Assembly (NCBI GenBank): GCA_016191985.1
Contig: JACPVB010000247.1
Coordinates: forward strand, 1 to 7,029
DNA: 7,029 nucleotides
Source: Chloroflexota bacterium
GTDB lineage: Bacteria; Chloroflexota; Anaerolineae; Anaerolineales; Villigracilaceae
Direction: 5' to 3'
Positions within the stretch are counted from its first letter, which is position 1. Each line of letters starts with the position of its first letter. Of the stretch, positions 1 to 4,821 are shown piece by piece. A program made the translations under genes and the position numbers. The notes under the pieces were generated by a model. That model saw only the letters and a program-made list of their open reading frames with translations, searched no databases and was not told the origin of the DNA.

Positions 1-1
1 G

Positions 2-52
2 CCCGTCAACAAAAAGAACGAACCCGACTCTCCGCCGCCTTTTGTTGAGTAG
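2..52 (+). CDS. C-terminal end of an upstream gene (partial, unidentified)
   Basis: Reading from base 2 gives a short open frame, PVNKKNEPDSPPPFVE, ending at TAG 50-52. The polar, proline-rich composition fits a disordered C-terminal tail, and a strong intrinsic terminator begins eight bases later, which supports a gene ending here. The frame starting at base 1 also stays open to a TGA at 46-48 (ARQQKERTRLSAAFC), so the reading frame is not settled. Too little remains to name a product. Confidence 0.4.
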   Translation, partial: PVNKKNEPDSPPPFVE

Positions 53-59
53 CATTTTC

Positions 60-90
60 ATCCCGTCAATCCGTTGACGGGATTTTTATT
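60..90 (+). terminator. Intrinsic (rho-independent) terminator
   Basis: The arms ATCCCGTCAA (60-69) and TTGACGGGAT (74-83) are perfect reverse complements. They form a 10-bp stem closed by a TCCG tetraloop, and the run ATTTTTATTT (82-91) follows directly. This is a textbook intrinsic terminator for the gene ending near base 52. The 5' arm core CCCGTCAA also occurs at 2-9, so the 3' arm has a second possible partner. Confidence 0.88.
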
Positions 91-93
91 TCT

Positions 94-122
94 TTGATAC
101 ACTCACGCCCATTCTTTATGTT
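94..122 (+). promoter_or_regulatory. Candidate sigma70-type promoter for the aminotransferase
   Basis: TTGATA (94-99, 5 of 6 matches to the -35 consensus) is followed after 17 bp by TATGTT (117-122, 4 of 6 matches to the -10). It lies just after the terminator and before the aminotransferase, where a promoter is expected. The -10 is weak, so this is only a candidate. A transcript would start near base 129 and carry a repeat-bearing leader of about 110 bases. Confidence 0.4.
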
Positions 123-216
123 ATTGCGAGCCGTCCTGAGCGGGGCCATAGTTTTTTGTGGCGTAGTTGAAGGACGGCGACACTGGCATCGTGCGCCAGC
201 GCGATGAGCAATCTCA
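121..216 (+). repeat. REP/MITE-like interspersed repeat in the aminotransferase leader
   Basis: The element opens with TTATTGCGAG (121-130) and closes with GAGCAATCTC (206-215), so ATTGC (123-127) and GCAAT (208-212) form short terminal inverted repeats. Inside, GCCGTCCT (130-137) and AGGACGGC (171-178) are perfect reverse complements. CCTGAGC (135-141) and GCGTAGTTGAAGG (161-173) resemble the halves of a common dispersed palindrome, separated here by a short insert. The style recalls ATTGCGAG...GCAATCTC repeats found in many bacterial genomes; this is from memory. The repeat covers the first upstream in-frame ATG (204), which argues against that start. Confidence 0.55.
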
Positions 217-236
217 TTCTTATTTGGAAAAACAAT

Positions 237-1424
237 ATGCAAAGTATCAACACGCAGTTCGACCTCATTCGCCAATCCGCCACCGTAGCTATGGCAGATA
301 GAATCCTGGCTCTCAAAGCCAGTGGACAAAATATCATTGGCTTGCAAGTCGGCGACCCAGATTTTGGAACGCACCCCGCCATTGCTGATGCCGCCATGAA
401 AGCGATTCAAAATGGGCTGACGCACTACGGTCCCTCTCGCGGCTACCCTGACCTGCGAACTGCTGTTGCAAAAAAGCTGATTCGCGACGAAGGCATCACC
501 TACGATCCCGCCTCCGAAATCTTAATCACGCATGGCGGCATCCACGCCTATTATCTTGCCATGCAATCCATCCTTACGCCGGGCGATGATGTCCTCGTTC
601 CCGATCCTTCCTGGGCGACTCATTCCAACATGGCCGTCATGCTGCGCGGGAACGTGATCCGCATCCCTGCCCCCGCCGAAAACGGGTTCATCCCCTTCTT
701 CGACTCATGGCTGAAAGCATTGACCGCTAACGCGAAAACCAAAGCCATCGTCCTGAACTATCCCTCCAACCCAACAGGCGCATATCCCACACGCGAGTAT
801 TTACAAAAATTGCAAGACTTTGCGAAAGAACACAACCTATGGATCGTCAGTGATGAAGTGTACGGAAGTTTATTCTATGAAGAGCGTCCCACATCCGCGG
901 CAGCTTTTGAGGGCGCGAAGGAACGAACGATTTTGGTGAACAGTCTTTCAAAATCCTATGCCATGACGGGTTGGCGGGTTGGCTTTTTAGCCGCACCCGC
1001 GCAGGTCATTGAAAACGCCCTGAAAGCGGGACAAAACTCCATCACTTGCGTGGCTCCCTTCATTCAAGAAGCCGCCGCCTTTGCATTGACCGACCCCGCG
1101 ATTCAGGAAGTCACTGCGAAGATGCGCGCCGCCTATGCCCGCCGCCGCGAGCTAGTGATTCGTCTCTCGCACGAACTTGAAAGTGAGAAAGTCAAAATCA
1201 TTCCACCGCAAGGCGCATTTTATTTCTTCCTTGACATGCGTGCCTTAAAAATGTCATCCATTGAAATGTGTGAGAAGATATTAGATGAGGTCGGCGTGGG
1301 TCTTGTCCCTGGCTCGGCGTTTGGTGAACAGGGAGAAGGCTTCATCCGCATGACGATAGCTGCTTCGGATGAGGATGTGGAAGCAGGTTTTCGGAAGATT
1401 GTTTATTGGGCAGAGAGGCAGTGA
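237..1424 (+). CDS. PLP-dependent class I/II aminotransferase (aspartate/aromatic type)
   Basis: This 395-residue protein is a fold-type I, cytosolic aminotransferase that moves an amino group between an amino acid and a 2-oxo acid through pyridoxal phosphate. Visible marks are the N-terminal VGDPDF (residues 38-43), the YPSNPTG loop with Asn178, SDEVYG with Asp206 that pairs with the pyridine nitrogen, SLSKSYAMTGWRVG with the Schiff-base Lys239, and Arg371 in GFIRMTIA for the substrate carboxylate. Length is normal for the family. I chose ATG 237 over ATG 204 because residues 1-11 of the longer form are encoded by a repeat and lack family similarity; GGA at 226-228 is a weak ribosome site. 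The next gene is pheA, so transamination of phenylpyruvate or of prephenate is a sensible guess. The exact substrate cannot be read from the sequence; aspartate is an equally good candidate. Confidence 0.93.
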   Translation: MQSINTQFDLIRQSATVAMADRILALKASGQNIIGLQVGDPDFGTHPAIADAAMKAIQNGLTHYGPSRGYPDLRTAVAKKLIRDEGITYDPASEILITHGGIHAYYLAMQSILTPGDDVLVPDPSWATHSNMAVMLRGNVIRIPAPAENGFIPFFDSWLKALTANAKTKAIVLNYPSNPTGAYPTREYLQKLQDFAKEHNLWIVSDEVYGSLFYEERPTSAAAFEGAKERTILVNSLSKSYAMTGWRVGFLAAPAQVIENALKAGQNSITCVAPFIQEAAAFALTDPAIQEVTAKMRAAYARRRELVIRLSHELESEKVKIIPPQGAFYFFLDMRALKMSSIEMCEKILDEVGVGLVPGSAFGEQGEGFIRMTIAASDEDVEAGFRKIVYWAERQ

Positions 1425-1442
1425 TCAGTTGTCAGTAATCAG
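1422..1442 (+). repeat. Three tandem degenerate heptamers (TNNTCAG)
   Basis: TGATCAG, TTGTCAG and TAATCAG lie head to tail with no gap, and the first supplies the TGA stop of the aminotransferase. The array resembles the heptanucleotide repeats common in cyanobacterial and other intergenic DNA (from memory). Bases 1434-1444 (AGTAATCAGTG) are perfectly complementary to 1507-1517 (CACTGATTACT), so the array is one arm of an 11-bp inverted repeat with a hairpin between its arms. Confidence 0.6.
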
Positions 1443-1474
1443 TGGTGGTCGAGCGCAAGCAGTCGAGACCACCA
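1443..1474 (+). repeat. Palindromic hairpin repeat
   Basis: TGGTGGTC (1443-1450) and GACCACCA (1467-1474) form a perfect 8-bp stem around a 16-base loop. No T-run follows, so it is not a standard terminator. It is flanked by the 11-bp inverted repeat 1434-1444/1507-1517, so the transcript could fold as a nested or cruciform structure. It resembles dispersed GGTCGAG...CGAGACC palindromes. Confidence 0.6.
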
Positions 1475-1518
1475 GTAAACAAAGTAAATCTTGATACAAA
1501 AATAAACACTGATTACTT

Positions 1519-1583
1519 GTTGGTTTCGATACGGGCTCACTTGCACCAGCACGCAAGTGCAGGTGTCGCCCTACTCAACCAAC
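1519..1583 (+). repeat. Interspersed palindromic element (GGTTTCGATACGGGC...GCCCTACTCAACC type)
   Basis: The outer arms GTTGGTT (1519-1525) and AACCAAC (1577-1583) are perfectly complementary. GGGC (1533-1536) pairs with GCCC (1568-1571), and an inner stem CACTTGC (1538-1544)/GCAAGTG (1553-1559) encloses an 8-base loop. The end sequences match in style a dispersed repeat I recall from actinobacterial and Chloroflexota genomes. The element ends 25 bases before pheA, so it lies in or next to the pheA leader. Confidence 0.6.
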
Positions 1584-1608
1584 GAATTACTTCTGAAATT
1601 GAGGAACT

Positions 1609-2445
1609 ATGAAAGTATCTTTCCAGGGCGAACCCGGTGCGTACAGCGAGCAGGCGGTTTTCAATTATTTTGGAAACGTGGAAACCGTCCCGTGCGAATC
1701 GTTCGATGTGATGTTTGATGCAGTTGTGTCAGGCAAAAGCGACATGGCGCTGGCTCCGATTGAAAACTCACTGGCGGGCAGTATTCATCAAAATTATGAC
1801 CTGCTCCTGCGGCATGATTTGCATATTGTGGGGGAGTATCTTTTGCGCGTGCAGCATTGTCTGATTGCAAATGCGGGTGTGAAAAAAGAAGATATCAAGA
1901 AAGCCATCAGCCATCCGCAGGCGTTGGGGCAGTGTGCGGCGTATTTGCGTTCACATGGCATCAAAGCGGAGCAAGTCTACGACACGGCGGGGAGTGTGAA
2001 AATGCTCAAAGAGTCTGGCGCGCGGGATGTGGCGGCAATTGCGTCACAGCGGGCGGCTGAGTTGTACGGAATGCAAATTCTGGAAGAGGGCATCGAAGAT
2101 AACGCGGAAAACTATACGCGTTTTCTCGCTGTCGGACGAGAAGCAGTTGTCCCCGCCGCCCTGAGCGAGTCGAAGGGGACGGGCGAAGCGAAGACTTCCA
2201 TCGTGTTCACGTTGAAGAATCAGCCGGGCGCATTGTTCAAGGCGTTGAGCGTCTTCGCTTTGCGTGATCTTGATCTGACGAAAATCGAATCGCGTCCACT
2301 GCAAGGCAAGCCGTGGGAATATTTGTTTTATATTGATTTCATCGGTGCAACACATGAAGACATAACAAAACGCGCGCTCGAGCATTTGGGGGAATATGCG
2401 GTGATGCTGCGGGTGCTGGGTTCGTACCCGAGATTTCGCGGATAA
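1609..2445 (+). CDS. pheA: Prephenate dehydratase with C-terminal ACT domain
   Basis: This 278-residue protein converts prephenate to phenylpyruvate, the committed step to phenylalanine. The catalytic PDT domain spans about residues 1-176: FQGEPGAYSEQA at the start, APIENSLAGSIHQNYDLL at 49-66, SHPQALGQC at 101-109, and NYTRFLAV with the catalytic-site TRF at 170-172. Residues 177-194 form a linker encoded by a repeat. An ACT domain (about 195-273) carries PGALFKAL and IESRP (226-230), which in this family bind phenylalanine for feedback inhibition. There is no chorismate mutase domain, so this is the monofunctional form at normal length. GAGGA (1601-1605) lies close to ATG 1609. It probably shares a transcript with the aminotransferase, though 184 bp of repeats separates them. 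Confidence 0.96.
   Translation: MKVSFQGEPGAYSEQAVFNYFGNVETVPCESFDVMFDAVVSGKSDMALAPIENSLAGSIHQNYDLLLRHDLHIVGEYLLRVQHCLIANAGVKKEDIKKAISHPQALGQCAAYLRSHGIKAEQVYDTAGSVKMLKESGARDVAAIASQRAAELYGMQILEEGIEDNAENYTRFLAVGREAVVPAALSESKGTGEAKTSIVFTLKNQPGALFKALSVFALRDLDLTKIESRPLQGKPWEYLFYIDFIGATHEDITKRALEHLGEYAVMLRVLGSYPRFRG
2149..2185 (+). repeat. Palindromic repeat inside the pheA coding sequence (linker-encoding)
   Basis: CCCTGAGCGAGTCGAAGGGG (2159-2178) is a CCTGAGC...TCGAAGG dispersed repeat lying in frame in pheA. It is framed by GTCCCC (2149-2154)/GGGGAC (2175-2180) and CGCCC (2157-2161)/GGGCG (2181-2185). It encodes ALSESKG and neighbours (residues 184-190), exactly between the dehydratase and ACT domains. 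The related half-motifs at 135-173 support a family of repeats in this genome. Confidence 0.6.
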
Positions 2446-2460
2446 TTTCCACCTTGATAA
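2431..2460 (+). repeat. Direct repeat copy A (end of pheA)
   Basis: These 30 bases, which include the pheA stop codon, align without gaps to 2541-2570 at a constant offset of 110 bp. By my count 23 of 30 positions are identical, starting with an exact 11-base match AGATTTCGCGG and including CTTGA. It may be a remnant of a local duplication. Confidence 0.45.
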
Positions 2461-2476
2461 ACTGTAGACACGCTCA

Positions 2477-2495
2477 CGTCGCCGGGACGGCGGCG
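2477..2495 (+). repeat. GC-rich hairpin 1 downstream of pheA
   Basis: CGTCGCCG (2477-2484) pairs with CGGCGGCG (2488-2495) through 7 Watson-Crick pairs and one G-T, around a GGA loop. No T-run follows, so it is not a canonical intrinsic terminator. It could still slow transcription or protect the 3' end of the pheA message. Confidence 0.55.
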
Positions 2496-2509
2496 TTATC
2501 CAGGTAAGT

Positions 2510-2531
2510 CCTGCGCCAGGGACGGCGCAGG
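2510..2531 (+). repeat. GC-rich hairpin 2 downstream of pheA
   Basis: CCTGCGCC (2510-2517) and GGCGCAGG (2524-2531) are perfect 8-bp arms around AGGGAC. Its centre shares GGGACGGCG with hairpin 1, so the pair looks like two members of one repeat family. No T-run follows. Confidence 0.55.
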
Positions 2532-2540
2532 CAGCAGAAC

Positions 2541-2570
2541 AGATTTCGCGGGTAAATTTGGTCTTGACAA
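2541..2570 (+). repeat. Direct repeat copy B (covers the arsR -35 box)
   Basis: This is the second copy of 2431-2460, 110 bp downstream. The stretch CTTGATAA of copy A corresponds to CTTGACAA here, which contains the TTGACA -35 hexamer of the downstream operon. Confidence 0.45.
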
Positions 2571-2592
2571 AATAGAAATTCTGTTCTAAAAT
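2564..2592 (+). promoter_or_regulatory. Strong sigma70-type promoter of the arsR operon
   Basis: TTGACA (2564-2569) is a perfect -35 box, and TAAAAT (2587-2592) is a 5-of-6 -10 box at the ideal 17-bp spacing. Transcription would start near 2599, just before the palindromic operator candidate. An 8-bp inverted repeat, AGAACAGA (2536-2543) and TCTGTTCT (2580-2587), brackets the -35 box and could be a second regulatory site. Confidence 0.85.
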
Positions 2593-2600
2593 CTTGTCAT

Positions 2601-2626
2601 TATAAGTAACCGAATGGTTACATATA
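2601..2626 (+). promoter_or_regulatory. Palindromic operator candidate for the ArsR regulator
   Basis: GTAACC (2606-2611) and GGTTAC (2616-2621) are perfect arms around GAAT. TATA (2601-2604) and TATA (2623-2626) extend the symmetry to 26 bp with one mismatched pair. It sits at about +3 to +28 of the predicted transcript and touches the ribosome site AGGAG (2626-2630). A bound ArsR dimer here would block transcription start or elongation, as in typical self-repression. Binding itself is inferred. Confidence 0.72.
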
Positions 2627-2633
2627 GGAGACT

Positions 2634-2951
2634 ATGAGACGAGATGTTTTTCAAGCAATTGCCGACCCAAACCGCAGGGCAATTTTGGGATTACTGGCGC
2701 AACAGAGGCTTACGCTCAATGGCGTTGCCGAGAATTTCCGCATCAGCAGGCCAGCCGTTTCAAGGCACATCAAGATATTGAAGGAGTGCGGATTGGTGGT
2801 TGTGATTCCAGAGGGACGCGAGCGGTATTGCGAGGTCCGTTTTGACAGGTTGAATGAAGTGACCGATTGGGTCGAGCAGTATCGTCAATTGTGGGAACAG
2901 CGATTTGATCGGCTCGATGATATTTTAGAAAAAATGAAAAAGGAGAAATGA
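2634..2951 (+). CDS. ArsR-family winged-helix transcriptional repressor
   Basis: This 105-residue DNA-binding protein begins with VFQAIADPNRRAILGLL (residues 5-21), typical of ArsR regulators. The helix-turn-helix is at about 27-49, with recognition helix SRPAVSRHIKIL (38-49), and the wing follows at about 54-70. The classical metal-site ELCVCDL motif is absent; the only cysteines are Cys52 and Cys66, so metal sensing of the ArsR/SmtB kind is unlikely. It resembles the subgroup found next to AHSA1/SRPBCC genes. AGGAG (2626-2630) is the ribosome site. It is the first gene of a six-gene unit with a palindrome over the transcription start, so self-repression is likely. The inducer is unknown. 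Confidence 0.93.
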   Translation: MRRDVFQAIADPNRRAILGLLAQQRLTLNGVAENFRISRPAVSRHIKILKECGLVVVIPEGRERYCEVRFDRLNEVTDWVEQYRQLWEQRFDRLDDILEKMKKEK

Positions 2952-2952
2952 C

Positions 2953-3438
2953 ATGTCTGCAAAAAATAAAACAACCATCACTGCCGAGCCTGGCAAACAG
3001 GAACTTTTCATCACGCGCGAATTCGATGCACCGCGTGAATTGGTTTACAAGGCTCACGTTGACCCGAAACTTTATGTGCAATGGCTGGGTCCGCATGGAT
3101 ACGAAATGGTTCTCGAAACTTTTGAACCTGTCAGCGGCGGCAGGTATCGTTATATCCACAAGGACAAGGATGGGAATGAATATGGCTTCCATGGGACATT
3201 CCACGAAATGTCTGAAGAATTGATGATCCAGACCTTTGAGTTCGAGGGACTCCCTGAACGTGGGCATGTTGTCCTCGACACGATGAAACTTGAGGAACTA
3301 CCGGGAAATCGAACACGGATCAAGATTCAATCTGTCTATCAATCTGTCACAGACCGCGACGGCATGATCCAGGCTGGAATGGAGAAAGGCCTGAATGAGG
3401 GGTATGAACGTCTCGATGAGATTTTGATAAAGATGTGA
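2953..3438 (+). CDS. AHSA1/SRPBCC domain protein
   Basis: This 161-residue soluble protein is one START/Bet v1-like fold domain of the AHSA1 (activator of Hsp90 ATPase homologue 1-like) family. These proteins enclose a hydrophobic ligand cavity, and most bacterial members have no known substrate. Seen in order are the first strand and helix, FITREFDAPRELVYKAHVDP (19-38), then WLGP (44-47), the SGGRYRY turn (61-67), HGTFHE (80-85), and the C-terminal helix GMEKGLNEGYERLDEIL (142-158), which is characteristic. AGGAG (2941-2945) gives 7-base spacing, and only one base separates it from the arsR stop. The ArsR/AHSA1 pair is a frequent arrangement in bacteria. It may bind the compound that the operon responds to (inference). 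Confidence 0.93.
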   Translation: MSAKNKTTITAEPGKQELFITREFDAPRELVYKAHVDPKLYVQWLGPHGYEMVLETFEPVSGGRYRYIHKDKDGNEYGFHGTFHEMSEELMIQTFEFEGLPERGHVVLDTMKLEELPGNRTRIKIQSVYQSVTDRDGMIQAGMEKGLNEGYERLDEILIKM

Positions 3439-3456
3439 AACGGAATTTCGATTAGA

Positions 3457-3470
3457 GTGAGAAATCTCAC
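3457..3470 (+). promoter_or_regulatory. Short palindrome directly before a ribosome binding site
   Basis: GTGAGA (3457-3462) and TCTCAC (3465-3470) are perfect arms around AA, immediately followed by GGAG (3471-3474), the ribosome site of the next gene. As RNA it would form a 5-bp stem with an AAAT loop next to the ribosome site. It could tune translation, mark an RNA cleavage site, or be chance. Confidence 0.4.
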
Positions 3471-3480
3471 GGAGAACGAT

Positions 3481-4089
3481 ATGAGAAAAGTTGTTTTCAA
3501 CATAACTGTATCGCTGGATGGTTTTGTCGCCGGGCCGAACGACGGCCCTGACAATGGATTGGGGGATGGCGGCGACGCGCTATTCAATTGGTATTTCAGC
3601 GGCGATACCGAAGTCAAAATCTCAGAGGGAACACCTATGCTCAAGGTCTCGCGGCAAAGTGCCAAGGTCATGAAAGAGGCGTTCGAGACATGTGGGGCAG
3701 GGGTCTGGGGGAGAAGAACGTTTGATATCGCCCACGCCTGGGGTGGTCATCCACCGATAACGCCTTCCTTTATTGTCACCCATGTCTCACAGGAATGGGT
3801 TTATGAAGGATCGCCGTTCACCTTTGTCACTGATGGAGTTGAAAGCGCCATCCGTCAGGCGCAGGAAGCCGCGGGTGATAAGAATGTCGTCGTGTGCACG
3901 GCGAGTATCCTGCAACAATGCCTTAATGCAGGCCTAATGGATGAAATTTACATTGACGTTGCACCCATCCTGCTTGGAAAACGCGTGCGGTTGTTCGATC
4001 ATCTGAATACTGAGCCGATCCAGCTGGAGCGCATACATGTGATCGCGGCCCCCGGCGTGACGCATTTTGGCTTCCGCGTTGTGAAGTAG
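3481..4089 (+). CDS. Dihydrofolate-reductase-like (RibD C-terminal domain) protein
   Basis: This 202-residue protein belongs to the RibD_C/DHFR-fold family of NAD(P)H-dependent reductases, to which YyaP-type proteins belong; the substrate of stand-alone members is usually unknown. Visible features are the first strand and loop VVFNITVSLDGFVAGPND (4-21), GRRTFDIAHAWGG (77-89), a FIVTH strand (97-101), QQCLNAGLMDEIYIDVAPILLG (145-166) and VRLFDHL (169-175). The start is ATG 3481, with GGAG (3471-3474) six bases ahead; an in-frame GTG at 3457 lies inside a palindrome and adds eight unsupported residues. The nucleotide-binding loop that usually reads GGA is CTA here (Cys139-Thr140), so cofactor binding may be changed. 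Confidence 0.88.
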   Translation: MRKVVFNITVSLDGFVAGPNDGPDNGLGDGGDALFNWYFSGDTEVKISEGTPMLKVSRQSAKVMKEAFETCGAGVWGRRTFDIAHAWGGHPPITPSFIVTHVSQEWVYEGSPFTFVTDGVESAIRQAQEAAGDKNVVVCTASILQQCLNAGLMDEIYIDVAPILLGKRVRLFDHLNTEPIQLERIHVIAAPGVTHFGFRVVK

Positions 4090-4104
4090 CGAAAGGTATT
4101 TGAT

Positions 4105-4821
4105 ATGCCTGTAAAGATGAAAGCGGATGAATTTCTCAAAAAGCTAAAAGCGCTTCGCTCATCCGCAGTTGCCAAATCCCACGACCATCTTGCATCAGAC
4201 GATGACGACGCCATTCTGGGCGTCCGCATGGGACAGGTCTTTGCGCTGGCAAAAGAATTCATGGAGATGACTCTGCCCGAAGTGGAAAAAATGCTTGAGA
4301 GTCCGATCCACGAAATGCGAGTCGGAGCCGTCAGCATCATGGATTTTCAGGCGCGTAGTAAAAAGACATCCACAGAGCGAAGGAAAGAACTCTTCGATCT
4401 TTACATCGAGCGCCATGACCGCATCAACACCTGGGACCTGGTGGACCGTTCCGCTCCCTGGGTAATTGGCAGTTACCTTTTCGATAAACCGCGCAAGATT
4501 TTATACAAACTGGCAAAGTCCAAAAAGATGCCCGAACGCCGCACAGCCATTGTCAGCACGCTGTATTTCATTGGAAAAGGTGACGTGGAGGATGCCTTCA
4601 AACTGGCGGAGGTTTTGCTCCATGACAAAGAAGATTTGATCCACAAGGCCAATGGATGGGCGCTGCGTTTTGCAGGCGATAAAGATCGTGCGCAACTTCT
4701 GCGCTTTTTGGATAAACATGCTGCATCCATGCCACGCGTGACCCTGCGCTACGCCACGGAACACTTTGAGAAAAAGCAGCGCGATCGTTATTTGAATATG
4801 AAAAAGGAGCAGGGCCTATGA
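4105..4821 (+). CDS. AlkD-like DNA alkylation repair glycosylase
   Basis: This 238-residue protein matches the AlkD family, made of HEAT-like helical repeats that curve around DNA and excise positively charged N3- and N7-alkylated purines without flipping the base. The key residues are present: NTWDLVD (108-114) supplies Trp110 and Asp114, matching Trp109 and the catalytic Asp113 of Bacillus cereus AlkD; Arg145/Arg146 in PERRTA match the phosphate-contacting Arg148 region; and Trp185 in NGWALR matches Trp187. Length is normal. AAAGG (4092-4096) is its ribosome site, 15 bases separate it from the previous gene, and its stop overlaps the next start (ATGA, 4818-4821). Its presence is the main hint that the operon deals with DNA-reactive chemistry. 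Confidence 0.92.
   Translation: MPVKMKADEFLKKLKALRSSAVAKSHDHLASDDDDAILGVRMGQVFALAKEFMEMTLPEVEKMLESPIHEMRVGAVSIMDFQARSKKTSTERRKELFDLYIERHDRINTWDLVDRSAPWVIGSYLFDKPRKILYKLAKSKKMPERRTAIVSTLYFIGKGDVEDAFKLAEVLLHDKEDLIHKANGWALRFAGDKDRAQLLRFLDKHAASMPRVTLRYATEHFEKKQRDRYLNMKKEQGL

Noticed and set aside
204..236. An 11-residue N-terminal extension of the aminotransferase from ATG 204.
   Set aside because: These codons lie in a repeat element, no ribosome site precedes 204, and family homology starts after ATG 237.
66..425. A minus-strand open frame of 119 residues over the terminator and the start of the aminotransferase.
   Set aside because: It overlaps a well-supported gene, crosses an intrinsic terminator and a repeat, and its protein shows no recognisable motif.
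1491..1519. A possible pheA promoter, TTGATA (1491-1496) with TACTTG at 17 bp.
   Set aside because: The -10 is poor and sits inside a repeat arm, so it is not better than chance in this AT-rich stretch.
1422..1583. A CRISPR array or riboswitch between the aminotransferase and pheA.
   Set aside because: There are no regularly spaced identical repeats with unique spacers, and the structure is explained by separate palindromic elements; no T-box or known aptamer pattern is visible.
2477..2531. The two GC-rich hairpins as intrinsic terminators of pheA.
   Set aside because: Neither is followed by a run of T; I list them as hairpin repeats only.
2948..3223. A plus-strand frame starting with ATGA at the arsR stop, which looks like translational coupling.
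   Set aside because: The adjacent ATG at 2953 in another frame encodes an unmistakable AHSA1 protein with better ribosome-site spacing.
2770..3267. A 165-residue minus-strand open frame opposite the arsR and AHSA1 genes.
   Set aside because: It is antisense to two genes with clear family motifs, spans their junction, and has no family-like features.
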